Assembly: GCA_026122225.1 (NCBI GenBank)
Contig: JANEZZ010002362.1
Coordinates: forward strand, 558,001 to 622,000
DNA: 64,000 nt
Source: Heloderma charlesbogerti
Taxonomy: Eukaryota; Chordata; Lepidosauria; Squamata; Helodermatidae
Reading direction: 5' to 3'
Position 1 is the stretch's first letter. Every line of letters begins with the position of its first letter. This document shows, piece after piece, positions 21,086 through 30,840 of this stretch. Under the pieces are notes generated by a model that was given only the letters and a program-made list of their open reading frames with translations, did not search any database and had not been told where the DNA came from. Both the position numbers and the translations under genes were made by a program.

Positions 21086-21928
21086 TAGGGATGGACGAAA
21101 GTCACTTACCTGATCCCGAAGCTTGTTTCGCAGTGGGGGGGAGGCACTCTGTCCCTCCCCCCAAAATTCTGGCTGGGGGGGAGGCGCCCCGTCCCTCCCC
21201 GCCAAAATTCTGGCTGAGGGGGAGGCGCCCTGTCCCTCCGGCCACAAAACCTCTTCTCCTGCTGGGACGCAAATGGTGGCGGCCGTAGCCGCTGACATTT
21301 GTGTCCCTGCTGTCAGCCGTGATAGGCTACGTAAATGTTTACATAGCCTATCATGGCTGACTTAAAAAAAAAAAAAACGCGTATGCAAATGGCGGCGCCC
21401 ATGGGCGCCACCATTTGTGTTCCTTATTTTGGCACATGTAGTCTACGTAAACATTTACGTAGACTACGGTGCAAATAAGGGCAACGCTATTTGCGTTCCC
21501 CTTATTTTCGCCGTAGTCTACGTAAATGTTTACGTAGACTACACGTGCCAAAATAAGGAATGCAAATGGCGGCGCCCATGGGCACCACCATTTGCGTACG
21601 CACTTTTTTTTTTCTTTCAAAGTCAGCCGTGACAGGCTACATAAACATTTACGTAGCCTATCACGGTGTTTTTTTAAAAATCTAGCCGTGATAGGCTACG
21701 TAAATCTTTACGTAGCCTATCATGTTTGTTTGTTTGTTTGTTTGTTTGTTTTACTTGGAACCGCCGCCGAACCGCCACCGAACCGCCGCCGCCAGGGACA
21801 TTCGAGCAAGGTAAGTCCCATCCCGGGGGGGGCGGGGGAGCAGACCGTTTCTCCAACAATTTCGGGGGGCCGAATGCGCTGGCATTCGGCCTCCCCGAGA
21901 TTCGTGGAGAAATTCTCTGACATCCCTA
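21086..21928 (+). mobile_element. Hairpin hAT element, copy E (843 bp)
   Basis: It begins TAGGGATGGACGAAAGTC and ends AATTCTCTGACATCCCTA. Palindromes lie at 21313-21360, 21438-21467, 21513-21542, 21627-21666 and 21686-21723, followed by (TTTG)n at 21723-21750. Two paired ATGGCGGCGCCCATGGGC-type palindromes lie at 21386-21418 and 21564-21594. The flanks GCAATATT and GCGCCGAG do not match. Confidence 0.88.
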
Positions 21929-22195
21929 GCGCCGAGACAGGAAAGTGCAATTTTCTATGAGAAGAAAACTGATGCATTGGTTGGTTAAAGCAAATGATCA
22001 GCCCACCTATCCCATAGATGTGTCTCATCTATGCTGATATTTCCCAACACAGAATCTTGAAAACACAAATATTCTTTCTTTCTGGATTACTTCTGAAATC
22101 TGAAGACTGCCTATGGAAATAGCTATTATTTCCCAATTAGCTGTGAAGTGTCAGATAGTGAATCCTACTCCATGTCAGTTTTTAAATACTGGACA

Positions 22196-22608
22196 TAGTG
22201 ATGTCGGAGAAATCTGCAATGGAATCAAATGAATTTGGATTTCTATGAATCTAACTTGTGGATTCCTCATTGGACGGGCTTTTCCCAAGTTGCATGGAAG
22301 CCGCGGACCATGTTTTTTTTTTTGTTTTACTTTCCGGAATTTTGTGCAAATTTAGTCATAGAAAAATATATAAAATAAAAATAAGGACTGAAAATGCGCA
22401 TTTCCCCATAGGCTACAGCATGAAAATGTGCATGGGGGGGATTTGTGCATTTTGGAAGGATCTGTGCATTTTTGCAAGTGAGAATTTGTGCAAATTGAGG
22501 AAATTGGAAAAAATCCAATTCTGCCAATGAGCAGATGATGAAATGAAAGGTACCTGAGAAGCCATGAAATGCAGACAGAACAGATTTTACAAAATCTGTA
22601 CATCCCTA
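22196..22608 (+). mobile_element. Non-autonomous hAT element, family II (413 bp)
   Basis: The termini are TAGTGATGTCGGAGAAATC and GTACATCCCTA. Flanks 22188-22195 ACTGGACA and 22609-22616 ACTAGACA agree at 7 of 8 positions. The interior is unrelated to the hairpin family but parallels 1960-2411. It is rich in GCATTTTTGCAAGTG-like strings and has no coding capacity. Confidence 0.8.
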
Positions 22609-22639
22609 ACTAGACACTTTTGCAGATGCCAAATATTGT

Positions 22640-24400
22640 TGGAAAATTAACACTTGCTGGTCAATTTTCAGATACTGCTCCAGAACTCCCCTGCAGTCCC
22701 CCCAAATTGTTGGAGTATTTCTCCTCCATGACTCAGGAGTCCAGCAGTGACATGGACTTTGAGGCCAAGGAATCAGTGGTGCCAACAGAAGAAGCTCCAG
22801 CTCCAAGCACCACTGCAGTGCTGCCAAGGACCCCTGAGTTTGGTCTGCCAGAGACCCCTGAACCCATGCTGCTGGAGACCCCCTAGCCTAACTCCAACAC
22901 AGCTCCATGGAGCCGATGCACCAACGCTGACAGCATGTCAGGCATGAGCTCTTGAAGAGATGGGAAATCCAAGGCTACAGGCCAGAGGCCTGTCCCTTTA
23001 AGGTTTCCATCCTGTAGGAAAGGGTGGAGTCTGGGACTGTAGCATAAAAGGCTTCAGTTTGGTCTCAGACCTAGGGATGTACGAAAGTCACTTACTGTTT
23101 CGCAGATTCATTCGTGGCGGGGGGGGAGGCACTCCATCCCTCCCCCTGGAATCCTTGACGGGGGGGAGGTGCTCCGGTGGGCCCCCCCCCCCAGAATCCT
23201 GCCTGGTCGGCTCCACTCTGCAGCAATTCCATGGAGCCGCCAGCCGGCTCTGTCCGCAGCTGGACATCCAGCTGCTGGGCAGCAGGGATGCAAATGGTGG
23301 CGGCCGTAGCCACCGCCACTTGCGTCCTTGTTGTGAGCCATGATAGGCTACGTAGGTATTTACGTAGCCTATCACGGCAGGCTTAAAAAAAAACAAATGC
23401 GTACGCAAATGGCGGCGGCTACGGCGGCTGCCATTTGCGTTCTGTATTTTTTGCCGTTTTAGCCTACGTAAATATTTACATAGGTTATTACAGTGAAATA
23501 AAGGGGAACGCAAATGATGTAAAAAAGAAGAAGACAAGACTGTAAATGGTGGCGGCGGCAGCTGGTCGGAAGACCAGCCGCCGCAGCCGCCGCCGAAGCT
23601 GCCGAAGCCACCACCAGAGCCGCCGCCGCCCAGAACATCCGCCCCAGCTAAGTCTCATCCCGGGGGGGATCTGTGGGGGAGGCGGGGGGTGGCAGGCCGT
23701 TCCGCCACAGATTTCGGGGGGCTGAATGCACTGGCATTCGGCCTCACTGAGATCTGTGGCGGAATTCTCTGACATCCCTAAGCCTATCACAGCCTCCACA
23801 GGGACGCAAAAGGCATCCGTGTGTTAGCCGTGATAGGCTATGTATGTATTTACGTAGCCTATCACGGCCGTGAAGAAGTGAATGGCGGCCACAGGGCGGC
23901 CGCCATTAGCAAGTCAGCGCCGACGGGAGCAGGTAAGTGCTCCGTTTTGCGCGACTTTCGTGGGTTGGGGGTGCGGGGGCTTCATCCCGCCTGACTTTCG
24001 TGGGTTGGGGGAGGCGGGGGCTTCGTTCCGCGATGGATTTTGAGGGGCCGAATGTACTTGCATTCGCCCTCACCGAGATCCATTGCGGAATTCTCTGATA
24101 TCCCTACTCAGACCTGGTCAGAGCAAGTTGCTCATTGAGAGCTCTGCTGGGTGGTGCAACTTCTGGTCTGCCTTCTGGTCTCCTGCCCTGTTGTTTTGCT
24201 GTCTGGTACTGAGCCCAGGGGGTTTCTGCTCAGACCAAAACAGGACATCCCCCTGGACAAATTTGGCGGAATTTTTGTGCCCCCAATTTCTCTGCCCACA
24301 AATAGGTTGAGAATTTTGAGAGGCCATTTGCATACAGCTCTAATTAATAGTAGTTTAGGTTGGCTGCCAAATACTATCAAATACTGAGAGTACTTGTGAT
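22640..24400 (+). other. Unclassified host segment around the composite hairpin element
   Basis: Without the insertion at 23072-24106 the flanks join as one unrecognised segment. The left part encodes an 88-codon acidic and proline-rich frame (22620-22886) and has TAGCATAAAAGGCTTCAG, which resembles a TATA box, at about 23041-23058. The right part has CTTCTGGTCTGCC and other pyrimidine-rich strings. It could be an LTR or the 5' end of an old retroelement. No pair of repeats proves this. Confidence 0.25.
23072..24106 (+). mobile_element. Hairpin hAT element, copy F, composite (1035 bp, perfect TSD)
   Basis: It starts TAGGGATGTACGAAAGTC and ends GGAATTCTCTGATATCCCTA. Flanks 23064-23071 and 24107-24114 are both CTCAGACC, a perfect 8-bp duplication, so the whole segment moved as one. 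A second, internal terminus GACATCCCTA occurs at about 23770-23781, followed by another hairpin (23828-23867) and a second GC-rich right end. Other palindromes are at 23338-23377 and, diverged, at about 23459-23495. Inverted GGCGGC/GCCGCC strings surround them. The element therefore contains one and a half units of the family. Confidence 0.92.
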
Positions 24401-24423
24401 AAAGAGCAGGGACAAACATTTCC

Positions 24424-24447
24424 TAAATAAACAAACAAACAAACAAA
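24424..24447. repeat. (AAAC)n microsatellite
   Basis: Several units of AAAC between TAAAT flanks; it could be an old retroposon tail. Confidence 0.8.
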
Positions 24448-24576
24448 TAAAATATCAGTGACCAAATATTGAGAAACACTGACAACAAATATTGTCGAAA
24501 GTCAGATATAAAATATTCTGCAAATATGTGCCATCCAAATTCACACGGGGAAAACAATTAAGAGAAGGGAGAGGGC

Positions 24577-24722
24577 ATAGAAACATAGAATAGTAGGGTT
24601 GGAAGGGGCCTACAAGACCATCGAGTCCAACCCCCTGCTCAATGCAGGAATCCAAGTCAGAGCATCCCCGACAGATGGCTGTCCAGCCTCGTCTTGAACG
24701 CCTCCAGTGTGGGAGAGCCCAC
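24577..24722 (-). mobile_element. CR1 LINE 3' fragment
   Basis: CATAGAAACATAGAATAGTA, GAGTCCAACCCCCTGCTCAA and GCCTCCAGTGTGGGAGAGCC match the CR1 3' region at 39933-40490 in the same orientation. The 3' terminus (ATTCTATG repeats on the minus strand) is at the left. Confidence 0.88.
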
Positions 24723-25190
24723 ACAAATTCACTTCAGCTTTATTTTTCACTGGATTATCACTGATGATGATAAATCTCACACTAATACTATGCATCATCC
24801 TTGCTCTTATCTCTTATTTTATTGGGGGGGGGTTGAGAAACAATATTCTACAATGCCAGGAAGAAGTACAAATTTAGATGCTCAAAATCAATATTTAAGT
24901 GAACGTTTTGAGAATATAATTAAGCATTAACAAGGTAGATGGTTGGCTGCTATAAAGCAGTTTATCTTGTGTGTCCAGTCCTCTGCCTATGGAATATTTC
25001 TTGGCAAATATAACATGGGAAAGAATGCTGTCCTTCACCTCATGTATGACACTTCAGTAAACCGATGGTGAAAAGTTTCCCCTTATCTTTTGGTGCAATA
25101 GCTAGATGGAATGTTCCGTGCTCAGCGGTATGTTGCTGAACACCAGCTGCTGGGGTATAAAGGTGTATTGCCTTTTTATACTTTGCTGGT
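24723..25190. other. No gene seen
   Basis: AT-rich DNA with a short G run at about 24824-24832. No feature was recognised. Confidence 0.4.
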
Positions 25191-25300
25191 GGGCTTCCCA
25201 GAAAATCACTGCTGGAAAAGGAAACAGGATGCTGGACTAAACTGAACTTTGGTCTAAACCAGCAGGGCTGTTCTTGTTCTTCTTCTTCTTCGATAGAAAT
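25191..25300 (+). mobile_element. CR1-like LINE 3' end
   Basis: GGAAACAGGATGCTGGACTA and CAGCAGGGCTGTTCTTGTTC match the plus-strand CR1 end at 35417-35541. A short TTC repeat follows at the tail. Confidence 0.7.
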
Positions 25301-25589
25301 TTTACCCAGTCTGTAAAGTGGAACTGCTGTGTACACAACATGTCGGGAAGCACTTGAGTACATGCTCCTGACTGTGAGCATGATATAACGTGAGACACAG
25401 GGCACTCCCACATTTATGCACATATGTCTCATTCCTGAAATCAATCCTTCCTCTGCCTTTTATTTTAGCCCTCCTATACTGGGAGGCTTGGATCAGGTGT
25501 CAGTGCATACACTCTGTGTTGCACATTAGTCATGCACACAATGCATGTATGGTATTTCCAGTTGATACCTGAGAAGACACATTACGTCA

Positions 25590-25720
25590 CCTTCCCAAAC
25601 CTGGTACCTTTCAGACATTTTGGACTACAGCTTCCAGCATTCCTGACCATTGCCCAAGCTGGCTGGGATTCATGGGAGTTGAAGTCCAAACCATCCAGGA
25701 GGCACCAGGTTGGGGAAGTC
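25590..25720. repeat. Palindromic MITE (ACTCCCAGCATTCC type)
   Basis: CTTCCCAAACCTGGTACC at the left is answered by GGCACCAGGTTGGGGAAG at the right, and the centre contains inverted GACTACAGCTTCCAGC/GGGAGTTGAAGTC arms. Copies lie at 35544-35677, 50195-50313 and 63101-63212. Confidence 0.8.
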
Positions 25721-26499
25721 TGCATTAAATTATGCATGTAGTAGGGACATATGCATGGGCCTGCAGTACCACCACTGTGTCATCTTTTAAGTGTGCATTC
25801 TGTCTGAACCAGCCCTGCTTGTTTTTAAAAAAATGGAAATGGTTTTCAGCTTACCATGCAAATGGAACTTGAGTTAAGGAACCAGTGATGATGTTTTCCA
25901 CAGAAACTCTCAAAGCAAAGAGCTGAAACTTCTCCCTGTCTCCACACACACACACACATGACACTTTGGCCTCTCCCAGCCCCCCTCAAGGGCATCCCAC
26001 TTGCCAAATTCCAGGCACTTTGGCCCACTGGCTTGTGTGCAAGGCACTGGCAAACTCTGAGGTTTTCCAGGAAAACTCCCAAAGCCAAGAGCTGTAACTT
26101 CTCCCCACCTCTGCCCCTGCCAACACCCTGAAGATGCCTCATATTGCGCTGGATTGCTTTGCCACACAGTGGAGTGTTATTGGAATAAGAAGGTGATTAA
26201 TAGAAAATACTATGTGTCTCGTGATTTTTCAACACTGCCTTGAAATTTGGACGTATAGTGTTGGTGGAAAAACACCCTAGTGGGACACGGACACGGACAC
26301 AGACACACAAGAGCTAAAGGAAAGCAGAACTACCTAAGCAAATGACGGGTGTCTTTAATTCATTGTTTTACACTTTATGTTCTTTTAGGGAAGGCAGGGT
26401 AACTTCAAGAAATATAGTACAGCACAGGCAGTAAGATAAGAGCCTAGATAACTCAAACAAAAATTTTAAAAATCCCTTCTTTTATTTCTGTTTTGGGAG
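25721..26499. other. No gene seen; hexanucleotide run at 26285-26307
   Basis: A GGACAC run at about 26285-26307 and a (CA)n at 25944-25958 are the only simple repeats. 25900-25990 and 26040-26110 share CCAAAGCCAAGAGCTG-like text, suggesting a diverged local duplication. Confidence 0.4.
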
Positions 26500-27195
26500 G
26501 ATCACAGACGGTTCACTTCAGCATGGGCGGGGGGAACAAACACTATAGGCTGCTATAATATGCCTTTCTTTAAGAATTTAGAAAGATAATAGTAAATGCT
26601 TGAATATGACTTAAAAGGGGGTGGGGTGGAACATGCCCAGCCAGAAGTCAATGTTTGCTTTTAAAAACTGAAAAAAGACTGAGTTTTTAAAAGTCTAAAA
26701 GAGACAGCGTTGACAGAGAAAAATGACAAGGAAATAGAATGGAGAAAGCGGAAGTGGCAGTCGACCTTAAACAACTAGCGCAGCCTTTTCCAGAGTCCAA
26801 AATAGAGATAAACAAACAAACACAGGAATGGCGGGGGAGGGGAGAGCGTAGCAGCAACAGCTGAGAAAAAGCTATGTTAGTTTGAAAAATTATGGAAAGG
26901 AGAGATGAATCTAATCAAATACAAGTAACAAACGAGTCGGAGGTAGCAGGAAATAGGAGAGGGCAGCTGGAAGAGGTGCTGCAAAAGACGCTGTCCCAAA
27001 GGGGACGGAGTATCAAGGAGCGAGGAAATGCTCCAGTACAACCAAGCTGTTTCCTTTTAATTTAAATTTTGAGGAAAGTCTAAGGATGATCAAAATCAAA
27101 TGAATTGAAGGAGCAATTCCTAGGAATGCATGTGCACACGCACACACACACGAGATCATCCACCCACACCAGCCCTCCCCCAGAGACACAGCTAG
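26500..27195 (-). other. Possible 5' transcribed region of an unknown minus-strand unit
   Basis: This interval lies immediately downstream, on the minus strand, of the promoter-like cluster at 27224-27263. It is relatively free of recognised repeats and contains scattered CpG. No coding start or domain can be assigned, so it is described only as a candidate first exon. Confidence 0.25.
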
Positions 27196-27223
27196 CGCAA
27201 TAACCGAATGCAGCCTTTTACCA

Positions 27224-27263
27224 AAGTATATATACCGCCTTCCTCCACCTCTCTCTGATTGGA
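27224..27263 (-). promoter_or_regulatory. Core promoter candidate: CCAAT box plus TATA box
   Basis: On the minus strand CTCCAATCAGAG (about 27263-27252) is followed about 30 bp later by GCGGTATATATACTT, with the TATATATA at about 27231-27224. The spacing and order fit a eukaryotic TATA promoter reading toward lower coordinates, with a start expected near 27195. The stretch upstream on that strand is purine-rich. No transcript evidence is available from sequence alone. Confidence 0.35.
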
Positions 27264-27270
27264 GACTGCT

Positions 27271-27954
27271 GGCGTCGGTTCTGGCTGAGAGTTCCTAATC
27301 GCCAAAGCACACTCCCTCCTCTTCCTGTGCTCACCTTCCTGCCTCCCTCCACCTTCCGGCCTCTGCTTGCCTTCCCCCTCCCTCCTCCTCCTTCTCAAGC
27401 CCCTCCACCTGAGTGTCCAGAAGTTGATACATTTCGGAGACAGCCTGTCTGGACTGGTCAGGCATTAAGTAAGTAGAGCTCCAAATGTACAAGGTGGAGG
27501 AGGTGCTTTGTGGCTGAATGCCAGCTTTGCCCCAGGGCGCCTCAGTATTGCTCTGACCCACCTTGTATCATGAGGGTTTTGCTCCGAATAAGCCCGCTCT
27601 CCTCATTTTTTGTATTTCGTAACGAGCCCTAGATGTTACAGAGCTCTTTGTCATTTATATTTGAACAAGCACTTGGCAAACATCAGTGAGCAAAGCTTCT
27701 GCAATTATTAGTTTAGAGATCAAGAGTGGCATCATCAAAGCTAATGGAAATAGAATGACAATAATATTATCTTGAATGGGGGGGGGAGCAGACAGCTGTA
27801 AAGAAAGAGCATGGGTGCATAAGTGGGAAAATAACTGCTGCACCAGACCAGCAACTGACTATTTCACTTGACCCTTGGACTTGCTATTTTCATTCTGTTG
27901 CTCTAAGTATTAGTACTGAATTAATTCAGATCCCACTGTGATGAAAGGACTAGC
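27271..27954. other. Pyrimidine-rich then AT-rich DNA, no gene seen
   Basis: 27300-27410 is strongly CT-rich and gives glutamate/arginine-rich minus-strand frames that reflect composition. A 76-codon minus-strand frame at 27331-27561 has no recognised domain. Confidence 0.35.
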
Positions 27955-28165
27955 ATACCAGACTTGGACTGGGGAGAATTCAAATCATGCCCACTCAGCA
28001 ATGAAGTTCATTAGGAGGCTCTGAGCCAGTCACTATCTCTCTGCTTCACCTACGCAAGGTTGTTGCAAGGATAAAATGGGGGGGGGGGTCACCAGGTATG
28101 CAGCCTTGAGCTCCTTGGAGGAAAAGTAGTATATAAATGTAATAAAGAATGAAATTACACTGATC
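27955..28165 (+). mobile_element. tRNA-derived SINE, squamate type
   Basis: GGGGAGAATTCAAATC resembles the B box. The body has GAGCCAGTCACTATCTCTCT and CAAGGTTGTTGCAAGGATAA, and the 3' part has AAAGTAGTATATAAATG. It is the same family as 12563-12845. Confidence 0.75.
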
Positions 28166-28388
28166 AAATTCTGTTCAGATTAGAGAGACTGAATGTCAGT
28201 TAATTGAATCTGTTATAATGGACATTTCTGTGTGCAATCTGCTTGTGTTGGTCTGGATTATTCTTGTGACAAGCAGTTGTAGTAGATGGCCTTGTTCCCT
28301 TTGGATTCTATGATTTTATGTTGCATTTCATTCTGCAAGGTGCAGTCTTCAATGTTCATTCATTACAGTTTATAGTGTTAAAGAAGAG

Positions 28389-28800
28389 GCATAGAAACAT
28401 AAGAAGAGCCATGCTAGATCAGACCAAGGGTCCATCTAGGCCAGCATTCTGTTCACACAGTGGTCAACCAGTTGCCCACAGGAAATCCACAAGTAGGACA
28501 TGAGTGCAACAGCACCCTCCCACCCATATTCCCCAGCAACTGGATTACATAGGCATACTGCCCCTGATACTGGAGGTAGCATATAGCCATCAGGACTAGC
28601 AGCCATTGATAGCCTTCTCCTCCATGAATTTGCCCAATCCCCTTTTAAAGCTGTCTAAGCTGGTCATCACTACATTTTGTAATGGCAAATCCCATAGTTG
28701 AACTATGCAGCGTGTGAAGAAGTATTTCCTTTTATCTGTCCAGACACACAGAACTACGATCTTAAGTAGGATCCACAGAGTGGCCCCTGACCTGGAAGTA
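28389..28800 (-). mobile_element. CR1-like LINE 3' region
   Basis: The left border CATAGAAACATAAGAAGAGC is the inverted 3' end, followed by TAGATCAGACCAAGGGTCCA. The element extends to the right through GCAGCGTGTGAAGAAGTATT. The plus-strand pieces at 25191-25300 and 35417-35541 carry the same 3' end. Confidence 0.8.
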
Positions 28801-29419
28801 CCTCCTTTGATTAAGTTCTCCCTGCAACAGGAACTGCAAAAAAGCAGAATTCTTTGATCACTCCACAGAAATGCCCCATACAGTGCTTCCAGGTGAGGCT
28901 TTTATGGCGCCATCATTGCCTTCAACTTGTAATCCTCCCATGTTTTCCCACCATTTCTTCCATCATTTCTCTTACCACAAAAATCAGTTAAGAAAGAAAC
29001 TCTCTGCTGTGCAAAGCCTTCTCACTGGTAGCAATAGGAGCCCTCCACCTGGAAGCAGCTGATGGGAGTCAAAAGTAAGAAATGTAAGTATCCATTTGTA
29101 TTTCCATTGGGTAGATGCAAATTATTTAATCTAGGCCCATGCAACCTGTGTGACACATTAAAGCAAAACACAGTTTGTCAGCCATGTATCTTGGAAAGCC
29201 AAGGGCTTGAAAACCTCCAGTTTCTGAGTCCTAGATGGCAACAAAGCAGGTTTATTGCAACTGTGGCTATATTCAGCTTCATGTCTAACAACTTGGACTG
29301 GCCTGATTTAAGACAGATTTATTAGGGCCATTTAAGACAAGGAGGTGCTCGGGAGATCTGTTGTCTCCCTTGTGCTTGTAACCCTTCTCAAATACTCAGC
29401 ATTTCTGATACTCCACTGG
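28801..29419. other. No gene seen
   Basis: Frames of 63 and 87 codons (28871-29062 and 29062-29325) lack recognisable domains. No repeat was identified. Confidence 0.35.
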
Positions 29420-29892
29420 TAGGGAGAAATTTGTTTGGTTCACAGTTTAATGCGAATATATCTGATTTCACACTTTTGAACCAGTACATGAACTGAAACT
29501 CAGTTATCCTTTGAAATTTGCACTTTTCAGAATTCTGCAATGGAGTTCTCCAATCCCCCCAATGTGCACAAAAATGCATTATATTTGGGGAAAGTGTACA
29601 CAAAATGCATATATTAATGAATGTAACATTAAAAATGTATTATATTAGGACATTGCTTGCCAAAATGTGTATATTAGGCAAAATTGTGAATAAAAATGCA
29701 GATATTAGGAGAACTGCACACAAAAATGTGCATTAGTTTTCATGCAGACCTTTAAAAAATATCCTCAAAGCTTGGGATGAGCCAAATTTAAGATTGGAAA
29801 AATTCTTAACGTTCAGGGATGAACCAAGTTTAAGATTAGAAAAATGAGGAACAGAGGAAAAAAAGTGGAGTTGACAGATTCGTCCATCCCTA
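29420..29892 (+). mobile_element. Non-autonomous hAT element, family IV (473 bp)
   Basis: The termini are TAGGGAGAAATTTG and ATTCGTCCATCCCTA. Flanks 29412-29419 TCCACTGG and 29893-29900 TCCACAGG agree at 7 of 8 positions. The interior has repeated CACAAAAATGCATTATATT-like units. A related minus-oriented copy lies at 55510-55987 and a right-end fragment at 41440-41525. Confidence 0.8.
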
Positions 29893-29900
29893 TCCACAGG

Positions 29901-30355
29901 AGTGCCCAACATCTTGCATCAAGTCTTGCAACATTAAAGATGATATTTGTCTCCACTGTAAGCTACAGGATAGCTGGCTCTTGCCAAAGCCTGTCAAAAT
30001 CAATTGCTCTTTTGCAAAGGGATTACATGATGGCAACTTGAAAGCAATTGATTCAGAGAGTTCTGTGCTACTTGTTCTGCTGTCAGCAATGCAACCTGAC
30101 TCCAGCTTGAACATCCTCATTCATTCACAGCTGGGGAGAGAAATCCAACTACTCACTTCACTTTCATGTGTACCCCTTGTGGCTGTTCAACAGAATTCAC
30201 CACAAGGCTATTGATTACTTTTCCATTCTGATTCATGGTTTTTCTATCCTTGGCTGTCCTCTCCCACTACTTTCCCCTGCCACTCCCCCAAACATACAAC
30301 TACAAGGGATTTTGATGTAAAAGTGAGCTGATTCCCTGTTTTAACAGATGAGGGG

Positions 30356-30407
<52 letters not shown>

Positions 30408-30829
30408 TCCCAATGGAAGGTAAGGGTAAGTTTGCATTTGTGCGTTAAAGCCCAGCAGAAAGCAATCAGCAATATGAGAATGTAGCCTTGAACACTGGGG
30501 TACAACTTACCATATCCTCCTTTTCCCATGGTCTCCAGCAGAGCATCCTTTCTCCCAGCAAACCTACACTACCTTCCCTACCAAGACTTTGGTTTCATTT
30601 GCACATCAGCTCCAAAAATGAACAGGTCTGCTGGGACGTCTTATACATGGTCACTGACTGAGCTGAGAGGAGGCCTGTATTTATCAGCATTATCATCATG
30701 CATTTTTCATAGTGTGGGAGATTCTAAGGGGCTTTGAGTTTCTTTAAAGGGAAGTGCTGACAGCTACCCTAACCATAACCAGACATATTGCACATAAGGA
30801 GGCAGGAAGGGGAGAGAGAAAAGAGTGGC
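29901..30829. other. No gene seen apart from a (GA)n run
   Basis: The interval contains a (GA)n microsatellite at 30361-30404. No other structure was recognised before the BovB insertion site. Confidence 0.4.
30361..30404. repeat. (GA)n microsatellite
   Basis: Twenty-two uninterrupted GA units. Confidence 0.97.
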
Positions 30830-30840
30830 TATCTACTACT
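30830..30840. repeat. Left target-site duplication of BovB
   Basis: TATCTACTACT here is repeated at 34062-34072 on the other side of the BovB element, an 11-bp duplication as expected from target-primed reverse transcription. Confidence 0.9.

Noticed and set aside
20251..21723. Regularly repeated palindromes resembling a CRISPR array
   Set aside because: Spacing is irregular, units are inverted and differ in length, and they lie between hAT termini with 8-bp duplications in a vertebrate sequence. No cas genes are present.
22620..22886. 88-codon acidic proline-rich frame as a host exon
   Set aside because: It begins at the very end of a hAT element and has no recognisable domain or splice context. 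It is more likely part of an old retroelement.
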